DNA of 64,000 nt from Actinoplanes auranticolor (lineage in GTDB: Bacteria > Actinomycetota > Actinomycetes > Mycobacteriales > Micromonosporaceae). Position 1 is the first letter of the stretch. Every line of letters starts with the position of its first letter. The stretch spans positions 1-64,000 of the forward strand of contig NZ_BOQL01000028.1 of the NCBI RefSeq assembly GCF_018332655.1. Reading direction: 5' to 3'. The position numbers and the translations under genes were made by a program. The notes beneath the pieces are model-generated. The model was not told where the DNA came from and made no database searches. It saw only the letters and a list, made by a program, of their open reading frames with translations. This document shows, one piece after another, positions 24,875 through 33,439 of the stretch.

Positions 24875-25024
24875 CACGAGAAACCTATCGACCGGGTACG
24901 ACAGTTTCGGTGCCGCTATCCCGCAGGATGGGATAGTCGACAGTGGAAAGACGGCGATCCGGGCGGTCGCCGGATCCGGTGAAACCCGGCTGAGAATGTC
25001 GGAGGGGACCGGCATACTTCCCGC

Positions 25025-25582
25025 GTGGATCAGGTGCCGGGCAATGTCGAGGACGTCATCGAGCTGACCCGTGCGGGCCGGCGGCTGAAGTACGTGTTCT
25101 TCTGGGGCCACCGTCCGCAGCGTGACGGCAGCATCGGCACCGGCTGCCTGAGCCAGTGGTGGCCGTCGGCGTTCACTGTGGACGGTGTCCGGTTCAGCAC
25201 GGCGGAGCACTACATGATGTGGCGCAAGGCGCTGCTCTTCGGCGACGAGGAGACCGCCCACCGCATCGTTGCGGCCAGTCACCCCCGCCAGGCCAAGATG
25301 CTGGGCCGCCGGGTCCGCGGCTTCGACGAGCAGACCTGGGCCGACCAGCGCCGTGCCATCGTCACGCAGGCCAGTGCGGAGAAGTTCGGCCAGCGTCCCG
25401 AGCTGTGTGACTTTCTGCTCGGCACCGGCGAGCGGATCCTGGTCGAGGCGAGCCCCACGGACCGGATCTGGGGCATCGGGCTCGCGGCGACCGACGAGCG
25501 GACGGCGGATCCCGCCCGGTGGCCTGGGCTCAACCTGCTCGGCTTCGCCCTGATGGCGGCCCGGGAGCAGCTCAGGGGATGA
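25025..25582 (+). CDS. NADAR family N-glycosidase-like protein
   Basis: 185 aa, GTG start. KYVFFWGHRP, LSQWWPSAFTVDG, FSTAEHYMMWRKALLFGDEE and the end DRIWGIGL-x-NLLGFALMAAREQL follow the NADAR (YbiA-like) fold. Characterised members cleave ADP-ribose derivatives or N-glycosidic bonds in riboflavin precursors and can reverse guanine ADP-ribosylation. No toxin partner is adjacent; it is convergent with a GNAT gene, overlapping by 11 bp. Confidence 0.9.
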   Translation: MDQVPGNVEDVIELTRAGRRLKYVFFWGHRPQRDGSIGTGCLSQWWPSAFTVDGVRFSTAEHYMMWRKALLFGDEETAHRIVAASHPRQAKMLGRRVRGFDEQTWADQRRAIVTQASAEKFGQRPELCDFLLGTGERILVEASPTDRIWGIGLAATDERTADPARWPGLNLLGFALMAAREQLRG

Positions 25583-26084
25583 GCCGGCGCATCCGCCAGG
25601 TCCACACGTCGTCGTCCGGGCCGGCGCCGTAGGCCTTGCGTTTGCCCATCTGCTCGAAGCCGCGGGCACGGTAGAACGGGATGCCCTTGTCGTTGTCCAC
25701 GACCACCGACGCCCACACCTCCCGGGCGCCGAGCGCGGTCACCTGCTCGATGATCCGGTTCAGCAGCAGGGTGCCGAGCCCGTGTCCGCGTTCGGCCGGA
25801 TCCAGGTAGATGACGAAGAGCTCACCGACGCCCGGTGCGGTCGTGCCCCCGCCGGCCGTGCCCAGCACCCGGCCGTCCTCCTCGACGACCTGATAGCCGA
25901 GCCAGGCGGGCGGGTTCGCGGCGATCTCCCCGGTCACCCGCCCGGGCTCGTAGAACTCGGCGATGACCCGTTCGACGTAGTCATCGGGGACCAGGCCGGC
26001 GTAGGTGTCGCGGTAGGCGGCGGTGCAGATCCGGCAGATGGCCGCCACGTCGCCGGAGGTGGCAGCCCGGACGCTCGCGCTCAT
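25572..26084 (-). CDS. GNAT N-acetyltransferase
   Basis: 170 aa. SVRAATSGDVAAICRICTAA begins the fold; the acetyl-CoA loop is AERGHGLGTLLLNRIIEQ and motif B is VVDNDKGIPFYRARGFEQM. The start is ATG 26084. Its end overlaps the NADAR gene end by 11 bp on the opposite strand. Substrate unknown. Confidence 0.9.
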   Translation of the reverse strand: MSASVRAATSGDVAAICRICTAAYRDTYAGLVPDDYVERVIAEFYEPGRVTGEIAANPPAWLGYQVVEEDGRVLGTAGGGTTAPGVGELFVIYLDPAERGHGLGTLLLNRIIEQVTALGAREVWASVVVDNDKGIPFYRARGFEQMGKRKAYGAGPDDDVWTWRMRRLIP

Positions 26085-26121
26085 GCGACGCAGATTATCG
26101 CGGCCGGGGCGGGCCCGCCCG

Positions 26122-26946
26122 TCACCAGCGGCGGTGGTGGCCCGCGCGGTCGCGCACCGTGGCCCACACCATCTTGCCGCCCGCGGTCGGGATGGCGCCC
26201 CAGGCCACCGAGTCCGCGTGCACCACGCGCAGGCCGTGCCCGCGCTCGTTGAGGGGCAGCTCCGGATCCACCGGGCAGGGGTCGATGATCCGGGGCAGCG
26301 TGGGGTCGCGGTCCCGGACGGCCAGGTGCAGGGCGGTGCCACGCCGGGAGATCGACACCTCCATCTCCGTACGGGCGTGCTCGACCGCGTTGGCGACCAG
26401 CTCGGACAGCACCGCCCGGCCGGGATGCAGCAGCGGGCCGAGGTTCCAGGCGTGGCAGGCGCCGCCGACGAGGTTGCGCGCGACGCCGGGAGAGACGGGC
26501 GAGGGTGGCAGGCGCATCCGGACCACGTCGGTCAGCGGGCGATTGCCGGTGAGCGACTCCCGGGCCTCCGCGACCGTGGTGAAGACCGGCAGGTAGCGAT
26601 GGGTGCCGACCTGACTCAGCCGTTGCCCGAGCGGCGTGCCGGCTGGCAGGCAGAGGGCCAGCCGGGCCGGGGGATCGGCCGCCGCGGCGGCCTGGGTGGC
26701 GGACAGCCACACCGGCACGCTGTCGGCCGCCGGGTCCGTCACACCCGCCACGTCGATGAGGATGGCGGCCGGACTCTCGGCCAGGCAGCGGCCGATCTCC
26801 AGCGCCACCGTCGCGCCCAGCTGCGGATGCCAGTCGCCGCGTACCGCGATGTCGATGACCGCGCCGTCCACGTCCGCGGTGACCGAGACCTGGGCGCGGG
26901 CCCCGTCGAGCGCGGGCAGGAACAGGTACGGAGGGTTCGCCTCCAT
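26122..26946 (-). CDS. STAS-like domain fused to an anti-sigma HATPase domain
   Basis: 274 aa from ATG 26946 (GAGGAG nine bases upstream; the open frame extends to 27018). Residues about 15-125 resemble a STAS/anti-sigma-antagonist domain (GDWHPQLGATVALEIGRCL, then ILIDVAGVTDPAADSVPVWL). Residues about 150-274 form an HATPase of the SpoIIAB/RsbW group with an N-box (LSELVANAVEHARTEM) and a G-box (ERGHGLRVVHADS). The protein joins an antagonist-type and a kinase-type module of the sigma-factor partner-switching system. No sigma factor gene is nearby. Confidence 0.8.
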   Translation of the reverse strand: MEANPPYLFLPALDGARAQVSVTADVDGAVIDIAVRGDWHPQLGATVALEIGRCLAESPAAILIDVAGVTDPAADSVPVWLSATQAAAAADPPARLALCLPAGTPLGQRLSQVGTHRYLPVFTTVAEARESLTGNRPLTDVVRMRLPPSPVSPGVARNLVGGACHAWNLGPLLHPGRAVLSELVANAVEHARTEMEVSISRRGTALHLAVRDRDPTLPRIIDPCPVDPELPLNERGHGLRVVHADSVAWGAIPTAGGKMVWATVRDRAGHHRRW

Positions 26947-27072
26947 GGCACGCGGCTCCTCATTCGACACGTCGGTCCGGGTATCAGGCAGTGTCGGCCG
27001 GGGCCGGCGACGGGTCAACGAAGCTCACCCGTACGGGTTCAGTCGTCCGGCTTCGCCGGGCAGGATGGACGG

Positions 27073-27915
27073 GTGACCGGACTAGGCGCCATCTTCCTGC
27101 CCCAGAATCCTCCCGAGCGGCTGCGGAGCATCGCCCGTGCCGCGGACGAGGCCGGCCTCGAGCAGCTCTGGCTGTGGGAGGACTGCTTCCTCAACGGCGG
27201 TGTCTCGGCCGCCGCGGCCGCGCTGGCCTGGACGACCAGGCTGCGGGTCGGCATCGGCATCCTGCCGGTGCCGCTGCGCAACGTCGCCCTGACCGCGATG
27301 GAGGTCGCCACGCTGCACCGGATGTTCGGCGACCGGGCGATCGTCGGCGTCGGGCACGGCGTGCAGGAGTGGATGAAGCAGGTCGGCGTCAAGGCGGCGT
27401 CACCGATGACCATGCTGCGGGAGCAGGCCACCGCACTGCGGGCGCTGCTGAACGGCGAGAGCGTGACCACGGACGGCCGCTACGTCCAGCTGGAACAGGT
27501 CAAGCTCGACTGGCCGCCGGAGCAGCCACCCGCGCTGCTCGTCGGCGCGACCGGTCCCAAGACCCTGCGGCTCACCGGCGAGCTGGGCGACGGCACGATC
27601 CTGACCGGCGGCACCTCGCCGGACGGCGTGCGGGCGGCCCGCGAGCACATCGGTGCGCCGGACGGTCACCAGCTGGTCGTCTTCCTGCCGGCTGCCCTGG
27701 GTCCGACGGCAGCCGACCGTATGGCCCGCCAGCAGGAGCGGTACGGCATGGACTTCCCGGGAGTGGCGGGTGACTCGCAGGCGGTGGCCGAGACGGTCGC
27801 CCTCTTCGCCGAGGCCGGAGCCACCACGGTCGTCCTCCAGCCGACCGTCGACGACCCGGATCCAGAAGGCTTCGTCCGGGCCGTGGCGACCGAGGTGCGC
27901 CCCCTGGTCGGCTGA
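27073..27915 (+). CDS. Luciferase-like (LLM) flavin-dependent oxidoreductase
   Basis: 280 aa from GTG 27073. LGAIFLPQNPPERLRSIARA, LEQLWLWEDCFLNGGVSAAA, LRVGIGILPVPLRNVALTAM and VGVGHGVQEWMKQVG follow the F420/FMN-dependent TIM-barrel pattern. Length is at the short end for the family. Cofactor (F420 or FMN) and substrate cannot be read. It is followed 42 bp later by a Nudix gene in the same direction. Confidence 0.9.
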   Translation: MTGLGAIFLPQNPPERLRSIARAADEAGLEQLWLWEDCFLNGGVSAAAAALAWTTRLRVGIGILPVPLRNVALTAMEVATLHRMFGDRAIVGVGHGVQEWMKQVGVKAASPMTMLREQATALRALLNGESVTTDGRYVQLEQVKLDWPPEQPPALLVGATGPKTLRLTGELGDGTILTGGTSPDGVRAAREHIGAPDGHQLVVFLPAALGPTAADRMARQQERYGMDFPGVAGDSQAVAETVALFAEAGATTVVLQPTVDDPDPEGFVRAVATEVRPLVG

Positions 27916-27957
27916 CACGAGCGGTATGCCGGACGGCGGTCGACTATCTTGTCCGAC

Positions 27958-28446
27958 ATGCCCATTTCGCCGTACCTGCACAGCCTGCGGGAAGTCGTCG
28001 GACACCGGATGCTCCTGCTGCCGGGCGTCACGGCGGTCGTCTTCGACGATGCCGGCCGGCTGCTGCTGGGCCGGCGCGCGGACAACGGCAGCTGGGCGCT
28101 GATCGCGGGCACGATGGACCCGGGCGAGCAGCCGGCGGAGACGGCCGTCCGCGAGGTGTACGAGGAGACCGCCGTCCACGTGGTGCCGGAACGGGTCACC
28201 AGCGTGCTGACCCAGCCGCCGAACACGTACCCGAACGGCGACCGGACCGAGTTCGTCGACATCACCTTCCGCTGTCGCGCGATCGGCGGCGAGGCCCGGG
28301 TGAACGACGACGAGTCGCTGGCCGTGGGCTGGTTCGCGCTGGACGACCTGCCGCCGATCAACGACCTGAACCGCCGCCGCCTCGAGTACGCGTTGACACC
28401 CGGCGCGGCGGCCTGGTTCAGCGCCCCGGCCGTCCACCACCCCTGA
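27958..28446 (+). CDS. Nudix hydrolase
   Basis: 162 aa from ATG 27958 (in-frame TTG 27949 is less likely). The Nudix box is GTMDPGEQPAETAVREVYEE, with Ala in place of the usual Gly right after it. The enzyme should cleave a nucleoside diphosphate linked to another group; substrate unknown. C-terminal residues VGWFALDDLPP are the common Nudix tail motif. Confidence 0.92.
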   Translation: MPISPYLHSLREVVGHRMLLLPGVTAVVFDDAGRLLLGRRADNGSWALIAGTMDPGEQPAETAVREVYEETAVHVVPERVTSVLTQPPNTYPNGDRTEFVDITFRCRAIGGEARVNDDESLAVGWFALDDLPPINDLNRRRLEYALTPGAAAWFSAPAVHHP

Positions 28447-28465
28447 GCGCCGGCCGGCCTGCGGC

Positions 28466-29014
28466 TCAGAGCCTGCGGGCTCGTACGTGGTCGTCGTGCC
28501 AGACGTCGCCGACCAGGAACTTCTTCGTGCCGATGATCTCGAAGCCGTGTTTGGCGTAGAACTTCGCGGCGCGCTCGTTGCGCTGGTTGACCCCCAGCCA
28601 GCAGAGTCGCGCCCCGGTCGCGACGGCAGCCTCCAGCGTCGCCGTCATCAGCTTCGCGGCGATGCCGGAGCCGTGATTGCGCGCGGCGACATAGAACTTG
28701 CTGAGCTCGATGGCCGGCGCCGCACCCGGGTCGTCGGCGGCACGGATGACGGCGGCCAGCTCCGGGTCCTGGACCGGGCCGCCGATCAGCATCGCGTACC
28801 CGACGGCCTCGCCGGCCTCCTGGGCCAGCAGCAGGATCCGCGCCGGATCGGCCAGATACTTCTCGAAGCTCGCCAGCGCCAGATGCTCGGCGATGAATGC
28901 CTCGATGTCGGTCTGAAGCGTGCCCGGCGGGGTAGCCAGAGCGAAGGTGTCGGCCGCGAGCCGGTGCAGCTCAGCGGCGTCCGCCGGGACCGCGCGCCGG
29001 ATGGTGATCGCCAT
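28466..29014 (-). CDS. GNAT N-acetyltransferase (SpeG/PaiA-like)
   Basis: 182 aa from ATG 29014. ITIRRAVPADAAELHRLAAD is the N-terminal GNAT strand-helix. IELSKFYVAARNHGSGIAAK is the acetyl-CoA motif and KFYAKHGFEIIGTKKFLVGD is motif B, which resembles PaiA-type polyamine acetyltransferases (inference). It lies alone between a Nudix gene (convergent) and a hexosaminidase gene (divergent). Confidence 0.9.
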   Translation of the reverse strand: MAITIRRAVPADAAELHRLAADTFALATPPGTLQTDIEAFIAEHLALASFEKYLADPARILLLAQEAGEAVGYAMLIGGPVQDPELAAVIRAADDPGAAPAIELSKFYVAARNHGSGIAAKLMTATLEAAVATGARLCWLGVNQRNERAAKFYAKHGFEIIGTKKFLVGDVWHDDHVRARRL

Positions 29015-29128
29015 GGCGTCACGATAACGGCGGCGTGACGCGGGCCATCGGGGCGTCCTGAAACTGGAAAGAGGGTTTAGAGTCGTGCCGACCGACCGAT
29101 CGACGGTCCGGAACGGGAGGATGAAGCG

Positions 29129-30649
29129 GTGAGCGAACCGGCAATCCAGCGCAGAGGGCTCGGCGACGTGATTCCCGTGCCGGCCGAGGTGCGGCCCGAC
29201 CCGGCCGCCGACTTCACCCTCGGCGAGGGTACGGCGATCCGCACGGCGCCCGGTTCGGCCGAGGCCCGCCGCATCGGTGACCACCTCGCCACGCTGCTGC
29301 GCCCGGCCACCGGCTACGCCCTGCCGGTCGGTGAGGAGTCCGGCGAGATCGCCCTGCTGCTCGACCCGGACGGCGACGGCGACGCGGACGACGACGAGGA
29401 CGGCGACGAGGGCTACCGGCTCGAGATCGGCGCCTCCGGTGTGACCGTGCGGGCCGCTGCGCCGGCTGGTCTGTTCGCCGCGGTGCAGACGCTGCGGCAG
29501 CTGCTGCCCGCCGCGATCGATGCGACGACCCCGCAGCGGGAGGCATGGGTGCTGCCCGGCGGGCAGATCGTCGACCGGCCGCGGTTCGCCTACCGCGGCG
29601 CGATGCTGGACATCGCCCGGCACTTCTTCACCGTCGCCGAGATCAAGGCGTACATCGACTCGCTGGTCCAGTTCAAGATCAATCACCTGCACCTGCACCT
29701 GACGGATGACCAGGGCTGGCGGCTGGAGATCGACGGCTGGCCCCGCCTGACCGAGATCAGCGGCGGCGAGGGCACGGGGGTGGACGGGGCCGGGCCGGGC
29801 TACCTGACCCGGGAGGACTACACCGAGCTGGTCGGCTACGCGGCGGAACGGTTCGTCACCATCGTGCCGGAGATCGACATGCCGGGACACGTCAACGCGG
29901 CCCAGGTGGCGTACCCGGAGCTGACCGCCGATGGGGTGGCGCCCGCGCCGCGTACGGACATGGAGGTCGGCTACAGCTCCCTGGTCGCCGACAAGGAGGA
30001 GACGTACGCGTTCGTCGAGGACGTCGTGCGTGAGGTCGCGGCGCTGACCCCGGGCCCGTACCTGCACATCGGCGGCGACGAGGCCCAGGCCACCACGGCC
30101 GAGGACTACCGCACGTTCATCCAGCGGGTGCTGCCCCTGGTCGCCAAGTACGGCAAGCGCGTCGTCGGCTGGCACGAGATGGCCGGCGTGGAGCTCCCGG
30201 AAACAGCGATCGCCCAGTACTGGCGCATCGAGGCAACCGACGAGGGCACCGCCCGCGCCGCCGAGAACGGCAGCAAGGTGATCATCTCGCCGGCCGACCG
30301 GACCTACCTCGACATGCGCTACACCCCGGACACCCGGCCCGGCCTGGACTGGGCCGGCGTGATCGACGTGCAGCGGGCGTACGACTGGGACCCGGCCGAC
30401 CGGCTCCCCGGCGTGGGCGAGGAATCGCTGCTGGGCGTCGAAGCGCCGCTGTGGTCGGAGACGCTGCGCAGCCTCACCGACGCACAGACGATGACCTACC
30501 CCCGCCTGCCGGCTGTCGCGGAGATCGGCTGGTCTCCGCGGGAGACCCACGACTGGGAGTCCTTCCAGCGACGGCTGGCGGCGTTCGCCCCCCGCTGGCG
30601 CCACCAGGGCGTCGCCTTCCACCCGTCCCCGGAGATCCCCTGGAGCTAG
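29129..30649 (+). CDS. Beta-N-acetylhexosaminidase, GH20
   Basis: 506 aa, GTG start. Residues about 10-140 are the GH20b domain, interrupted by an acidic insert (DGDGDADDDEDGDEG) near residue 90. The catalytic barrel starts at FAYRGAMLDIARHFF and has INHLHLHLTDDQGWRLEIDG and the acid/base pair IGGDEA (Asp317-Glu318). The family releases N-acetylglucosamine from chitin or glycan ends by substrate-assisted catalysis. No signal peptide is visible, so it is probably cytosolic and acts on imported chito-oligosaccharides or recycled wall sugars. Confidence 0.95.
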   Translation: MSEPAIQRRGLGDVIPVPAEVRPDPAADFTLGEGTAIRTAPGSAEARRIGDHLATLLRPATGYALPVGEESGEIALLLDPDGDGDADDDEDGDEGYRLEIGASGVTVRAAAPAGLFAAVQTLRQLLPAAIDATTPQREAWVLPGGQIVDRPRFAYRGAMLDIARHFFTVAEIKAYIDSLVQFKINHLHLHLTDDQGWRLEIDGWPRLTEISGGEGTGVDGAGPGYLTREDYTELVGYAAERFVTIVPEIDMPGHVNAAQVAYPELTADGVAPAPRTDMEVGYSSLVADKEETYAFVEDVVREVAALTPGPYLHIGGDEAQATTAEDYRTFIQRVLPLVAKYGKRVVGWHEMAGVELPETAIAQYWRIEATDEGTARAAENGSKVIISPADRTYLDMRYTPDTRPGLDWAGVIDVQRAYDWDPADRLPGVGEESLLGVEAPLWSETLRSLTDAQTMTYPRLPAVAEIGWSPRETHDWESFQRRLAAFAPRWRHQGVAFHPSPEIPWS

Positions 30650-30770
30650 GGCATCGCGGCATCGCGGACCGCGACGGCTAGCGTCACGCTGACCGTGCGG
30701 TCCGCGCACAGCGCCGCCGAGTGACGAAACGGGAAGCCTCGACCTCGTCAGCGCCGCCGGCCGGCTAGCG

Positions 30771-31907
30771 TCAACCGATCCGTTCCACCAGGGCAACGTG
30801 GTCCTTGGCCGGATCCGAGACCGTGCCGACTCCCCAGAACGCCGAGGTGCCCGGGACGTTCTCCACCGCTGACAGGAACGGGTCGGCGGCCCAGAACGGA
30901 TCGTCGGCGCGGACCTTCGGGCCGTAGACCACGCTCCACTTCTTCGCCTGGTAGCGCAGGAACAGCGAGCCCGGATACGAGACGCCGTACGGCTCCGCGG
31001 GGTTGCTGCCGGTCACCCACAGGTTGCCCGCGGCGTCGCCGCCGACGGCCCACAGGTCGGCTGACCCGGTCGGCGGGGTCACGCGCTGCCAGGAGGTTCC
31101 GTCCCAGTGCATGATCAGCGGCTGCGGGCGGGTGGTGTCGTACCCGATCGTGCCGACCGCCCAGGCGTCGGTGGCCGAGCGGGCGTGAATGCCGGTCAGG
31201 CGGGCGCTGAGCACCTTGGGCAGCGTTGCGACCCGCCAGGTGCCTCCGGTGCGCTGCACGATCAGGGGTTCCGGATATCCGGCGTCGTCGACGTGCCACG
31301 AGCCGACCGCGAACGCCGCGCCGCCCGGTGCGGACGCCACTGCGTGCAGGCTGCTGCTCCACGCATCGCTGCCCGGCACGGCCACCTCGGTGAACCGCCG
31401 GCCGTCCCACTCCATGACCAGGGCGCCGCCCGCGCGCCGGGCACCGACGACCAGCGGCTTGCCGTTGCGGGCCGACACATCGCTGAATCGGCCCTGGTCG
31501 GGCACCGGATAGCCCTGCCACGCCGTGCCGTTCCAATGGGCTGCGTACGGCAGCTGCCGGTCGTCCTGTCCGACCGCCCACACGTTCGCCGGGGTCACCG
31601 CGCACACCGCCTCCGGTGAGTCGAACTCCGCGGGCAGGAGGCTCTCCGACCAGGTCCGGCCGTCCCACCGCACCAGAGCGGCCGGCTGGGCGGGGATGTG
31701 ACCGTACCTGTTGTCCTGGTAGCCCACTGCCCAGGCGTCGGCCGGCCCGGTCACGCTGACGTCGACCAGCCGGCTCGCCGGTCTCAGCGGCGGCTCCGCC
31801 ACGATCCGCCAGGACGCCGCCGCCCCGGCCGGCACCGCGCCGGCCAGACTGACGGCGACCGCGCCGACCAGTGCCGCCACCGGCGCACGCCGCATCGTTG
31901 CCCCCAT
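30771..31907 (-). CDS. Secreted beta-propeller protein
   Basis: 378 aa from ATG 31907, chosen because GAGGGAG lies six bases upstream; ATG 31913 and 31895 are near. A signal peptide (AALVGAVAVSLAGAVPAGAAA) precedes repeated units of about 55 residues with W-DG-x-W and DAWAVG/NVWAVG motifs, as in BNR/galactose-oxidase-like propellers. No catalytic residues can be assigned. It may bind wall or extracellular polymers. Phased direct repeats lie upstream (31992-32007). Confidence 0.85.
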   Translation of the reverse strand: MGATMRRAPVAALVGAVAVSLAGAVPAGAAASWRIVAEPPLRPASRLVDVSVTGPADAWAVGYQDNRYGHIPAQPAALVRWDGRTWSESLLPAEFDSPEAVCAVTPANVWAVGQDDRQLPYAAHWNGTAWQGYPVPDQGRFSDVSARNGKPLVVGARRAGGALVMEWDGRRFTEVAVPGSDAWSSSLHAVASAPGGAAFAVGSWHVDDAGYPEPLIVQRTGGTWRVATLPKVLSARLTGIHARSATDAWAVGTIGYDTTRPQPLIMHWDGTSWQRVTPPTGSADLWAVGGDAAGNLWVTGSNPAEPYGVSYPGSLFLRYQAKKWSVVYGPKVRADDPFWAADPFLSAVENVPGTSAFWGVGTVSDPAKDHVALVERIG

Positions 31908-31991
31908 GGACATCTCCCTCGATAGGTGACTGCCCATCAGCGTCACAGCTGTCGATGCCCGGCGCGAGGTGTCCGGCGGGACTGTAAGGGC

Positions 31992-32007
31992 CTCGTAAGA
32001 GGTCCCG
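31992..32007 (-). promoter_or_regulatory. Phased CTTAC direct repeats upstream of the secreted propeller gene
   Basis: On the minus strand CTTACGAGGCC is followed by CTTACAG, that is CTTAC twice at 11-bp spacing, about 85-100 bp upstream of the propeller start. The phasing suits an OmpR-family regulator site, but the short boxes make this tentative. Confidence 0.3.
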
Positions 32008-32012
32008 CGCGC

Positions 32013-33239
32013 TCAGGGAACCACGATCTCCACGTCGCTCGCGGGACGGGCCGGGATGCGGCTCAGATTGATGCTCAGGTCCTGCGGGGGCAGGTAGTAG
32101 TCGAGCCGGGCCAGCCGCTGCGCCAGGGTGCCCAGCAAAGCGACTGTGATCTGTTCCCCCGGGCAGCGGTGGCCTGTCCGGGGATCGCCGCCACCCTGCG
32201 GGATCAGGTCGAACTCGCCGATCGGCCGGTCCACGAACCGCTCCGGGCGGAACTCGTAGGGCTGCGGGAAGAGCAGGTTGTCGTGGTTCTGGCCGTAGAC
32301 GTCGAGCAGCACCAGGGCACCCTTCGGAATGCGTTCGCCCGCGAACGTCAGGTCCTCGACCGCCCGGCCACCGAGGAACGGCGCGAACGGATAGAAGCGG
32401 CGCACCTCGTGCACGAAGGCAGCGGTGAACTCGTCGTCGCCGTCGCGCAACGGCCGGCGGTGCTGCGGCCAGCGGTCCAGGGCGTGCGCGCTGAACGCGA
32501 GGAACCACGCGACGGCGGTCGCCGGGCGGAGGATGTTGATCAGCTCCACGGCCGCCGTACGGGGCTCGAGCGGCTCGCCGTCCTCGCGGTAGTGCGCGAT
32601 CGTGGTGATCGCCGCATCGGCCGGTGCGATGACGTCGCCGCTGCGTACCCCCTCGATCTTGGCGGCCAGCCAGCGCTCACGCCGGCGGCGGGCCGCCAGG
32701 GCCCGCCAGTGCCGTGGGCCCGGGGTGGCGAAGCCGTCCACCATCGCGACCAGGTCCGCGGCCAGTTTCGGCAGCTCGTCGTCGGTCACCGGGATGCCGG
32801 CCCACCGGGTCACCGCGCGGGCGATGACCAGCGCCGCCTCGTCGAAGAGGGTCACCGACGACCGGCCGCGCCAGCTCTCGGCCGCCTCGTCGAACGACTC
32901 ACCGACCAGCTTGGCCAGCACGTCGATGCCGTCGTTCATCAACAGAGCCACGAACAGCGCCTTGCGGTGCCGGTGGGCCGCACCGTCGAGCGTGTGCACG
33001 GCATTCTTGCCGAACAGTGTGGCCACGACGGGATGCGGCAGCGCGGTGTGCCGCTCGACGTGGCTCTCGTCGTAGAAGAACCGCACGGCCTCCGGTCCGC
33101 AGACGGCCACCGCCCGCTGACCCAGCACCCGCAGGGGCACGGGCCGGTCGTGGTGCTTGCGGCGCAGGTCGGGCAGCCAGGCGTAGCCCTTGATGCCGGC
33201 GACGAGAGTCTGATCGAGGTTTGCCATGCGGTCGTGCAT
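32013..33239 (-). CDS. Cytochrome P450, CYP152 (fatty-acid peroxygenase) type
   Basis: 408 aa from ATG 33239; ATG 33227 is an alternative. The haem ligand loop is GDPRTGHRCPGEQITVALL. The I-helix has LINILRPATAVAWFLAF, where the Arg-Pro pair replaces the usual acid-Thr and binds the fatty-acid carboxylate. FYDESHVERHTALP and DGAAHRHRKALF are also CYP152 features. The family uses H2O2 to hydroxylate or decarboxylate fatty acids and needs no redox partner; none is encoded nearby. It diverges from an M48 peptidase gene, with phased repeats between. Confidence 0.93.
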   Translation of the reverse strand: MHDRMANLDQTLVAGIKGYAWLPDLRRKHHDRPVPLRVLGQRAVAVCGPEAVRFFYDESHVERHTALPHPVVATLFGKNAVHTLDGAAHRHRKALFVALLMNDGIDVLAKLVGESFDEAAESWRGRSSVTLFDEAALVIARAVTRWAGIPVTDDELPKLAADLVAMVDGFATPGPRHWRALAARRRRERWLAAKIEGVRSGDVIAPADAAITTIAHYREDGEPLEPRTAAVELINILRPATAVAWFLAFSAHALDRWPQHRRPLRDGDDEFTAAFVHEVRRFYPFAPFLGGRAVEDLTFAGERIPKGALVLLDVYGQNHDNLLFPQPYEFRPERFVDRPIGEFDLIPQGGGDPRTGHRCPGEQITVALLGTLAQRLARLDYYLPPQDLSINLSRIPARPASDVEIVVP

Positions 33240-33294
33240 CCCCCCGAGGCCGCCGCCGAAACGGCGGCGTTGTGTCGCAAGCGTGAACGTCCCG

Positions 33295-33316
33295 AAATCT
33301 TCCTTAAATCTTCTTT
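33295..33316 (-). promoter_or_regulatory. Two 11-bp phased repeats upstream of the CYP152 gene
   Basis: AAATCTTCCTT and AAATCTTCTTT sit head to tail with no gap (33295-33305 and 33306-33316). On the minus strand they read AAAGAA-N5-AAGGAA, nearly the same as AAAGAA-N5-AAAGAA at 5202-5218. They lie about 55-90 bp upstream of the P450 start. The spacing is that of an OmpR/PhoB-family operator; the regulator is unknown. Confidence 0.45.
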
Positions 33317-33439
33317 CCCGGTACGGCGGGCCGCCACGCCGGATCCGCGCACGTCACCACCCTTGTTCGGGGCTCAATCGTGACCGTCGGACGGAGCGGC
33401 GGCCGTGGCGTTGTCGTAGGCCGGCCCTAGGCTTGCCGC

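Noticed and set aside
30650..30770. Repeated GCATCGCGG and GGCTAGCGTCA segments between GH20 and propeller genes
   Set aside because: Short imperfect repeats with no clear stem or promoter pattern; not strong enough to name.
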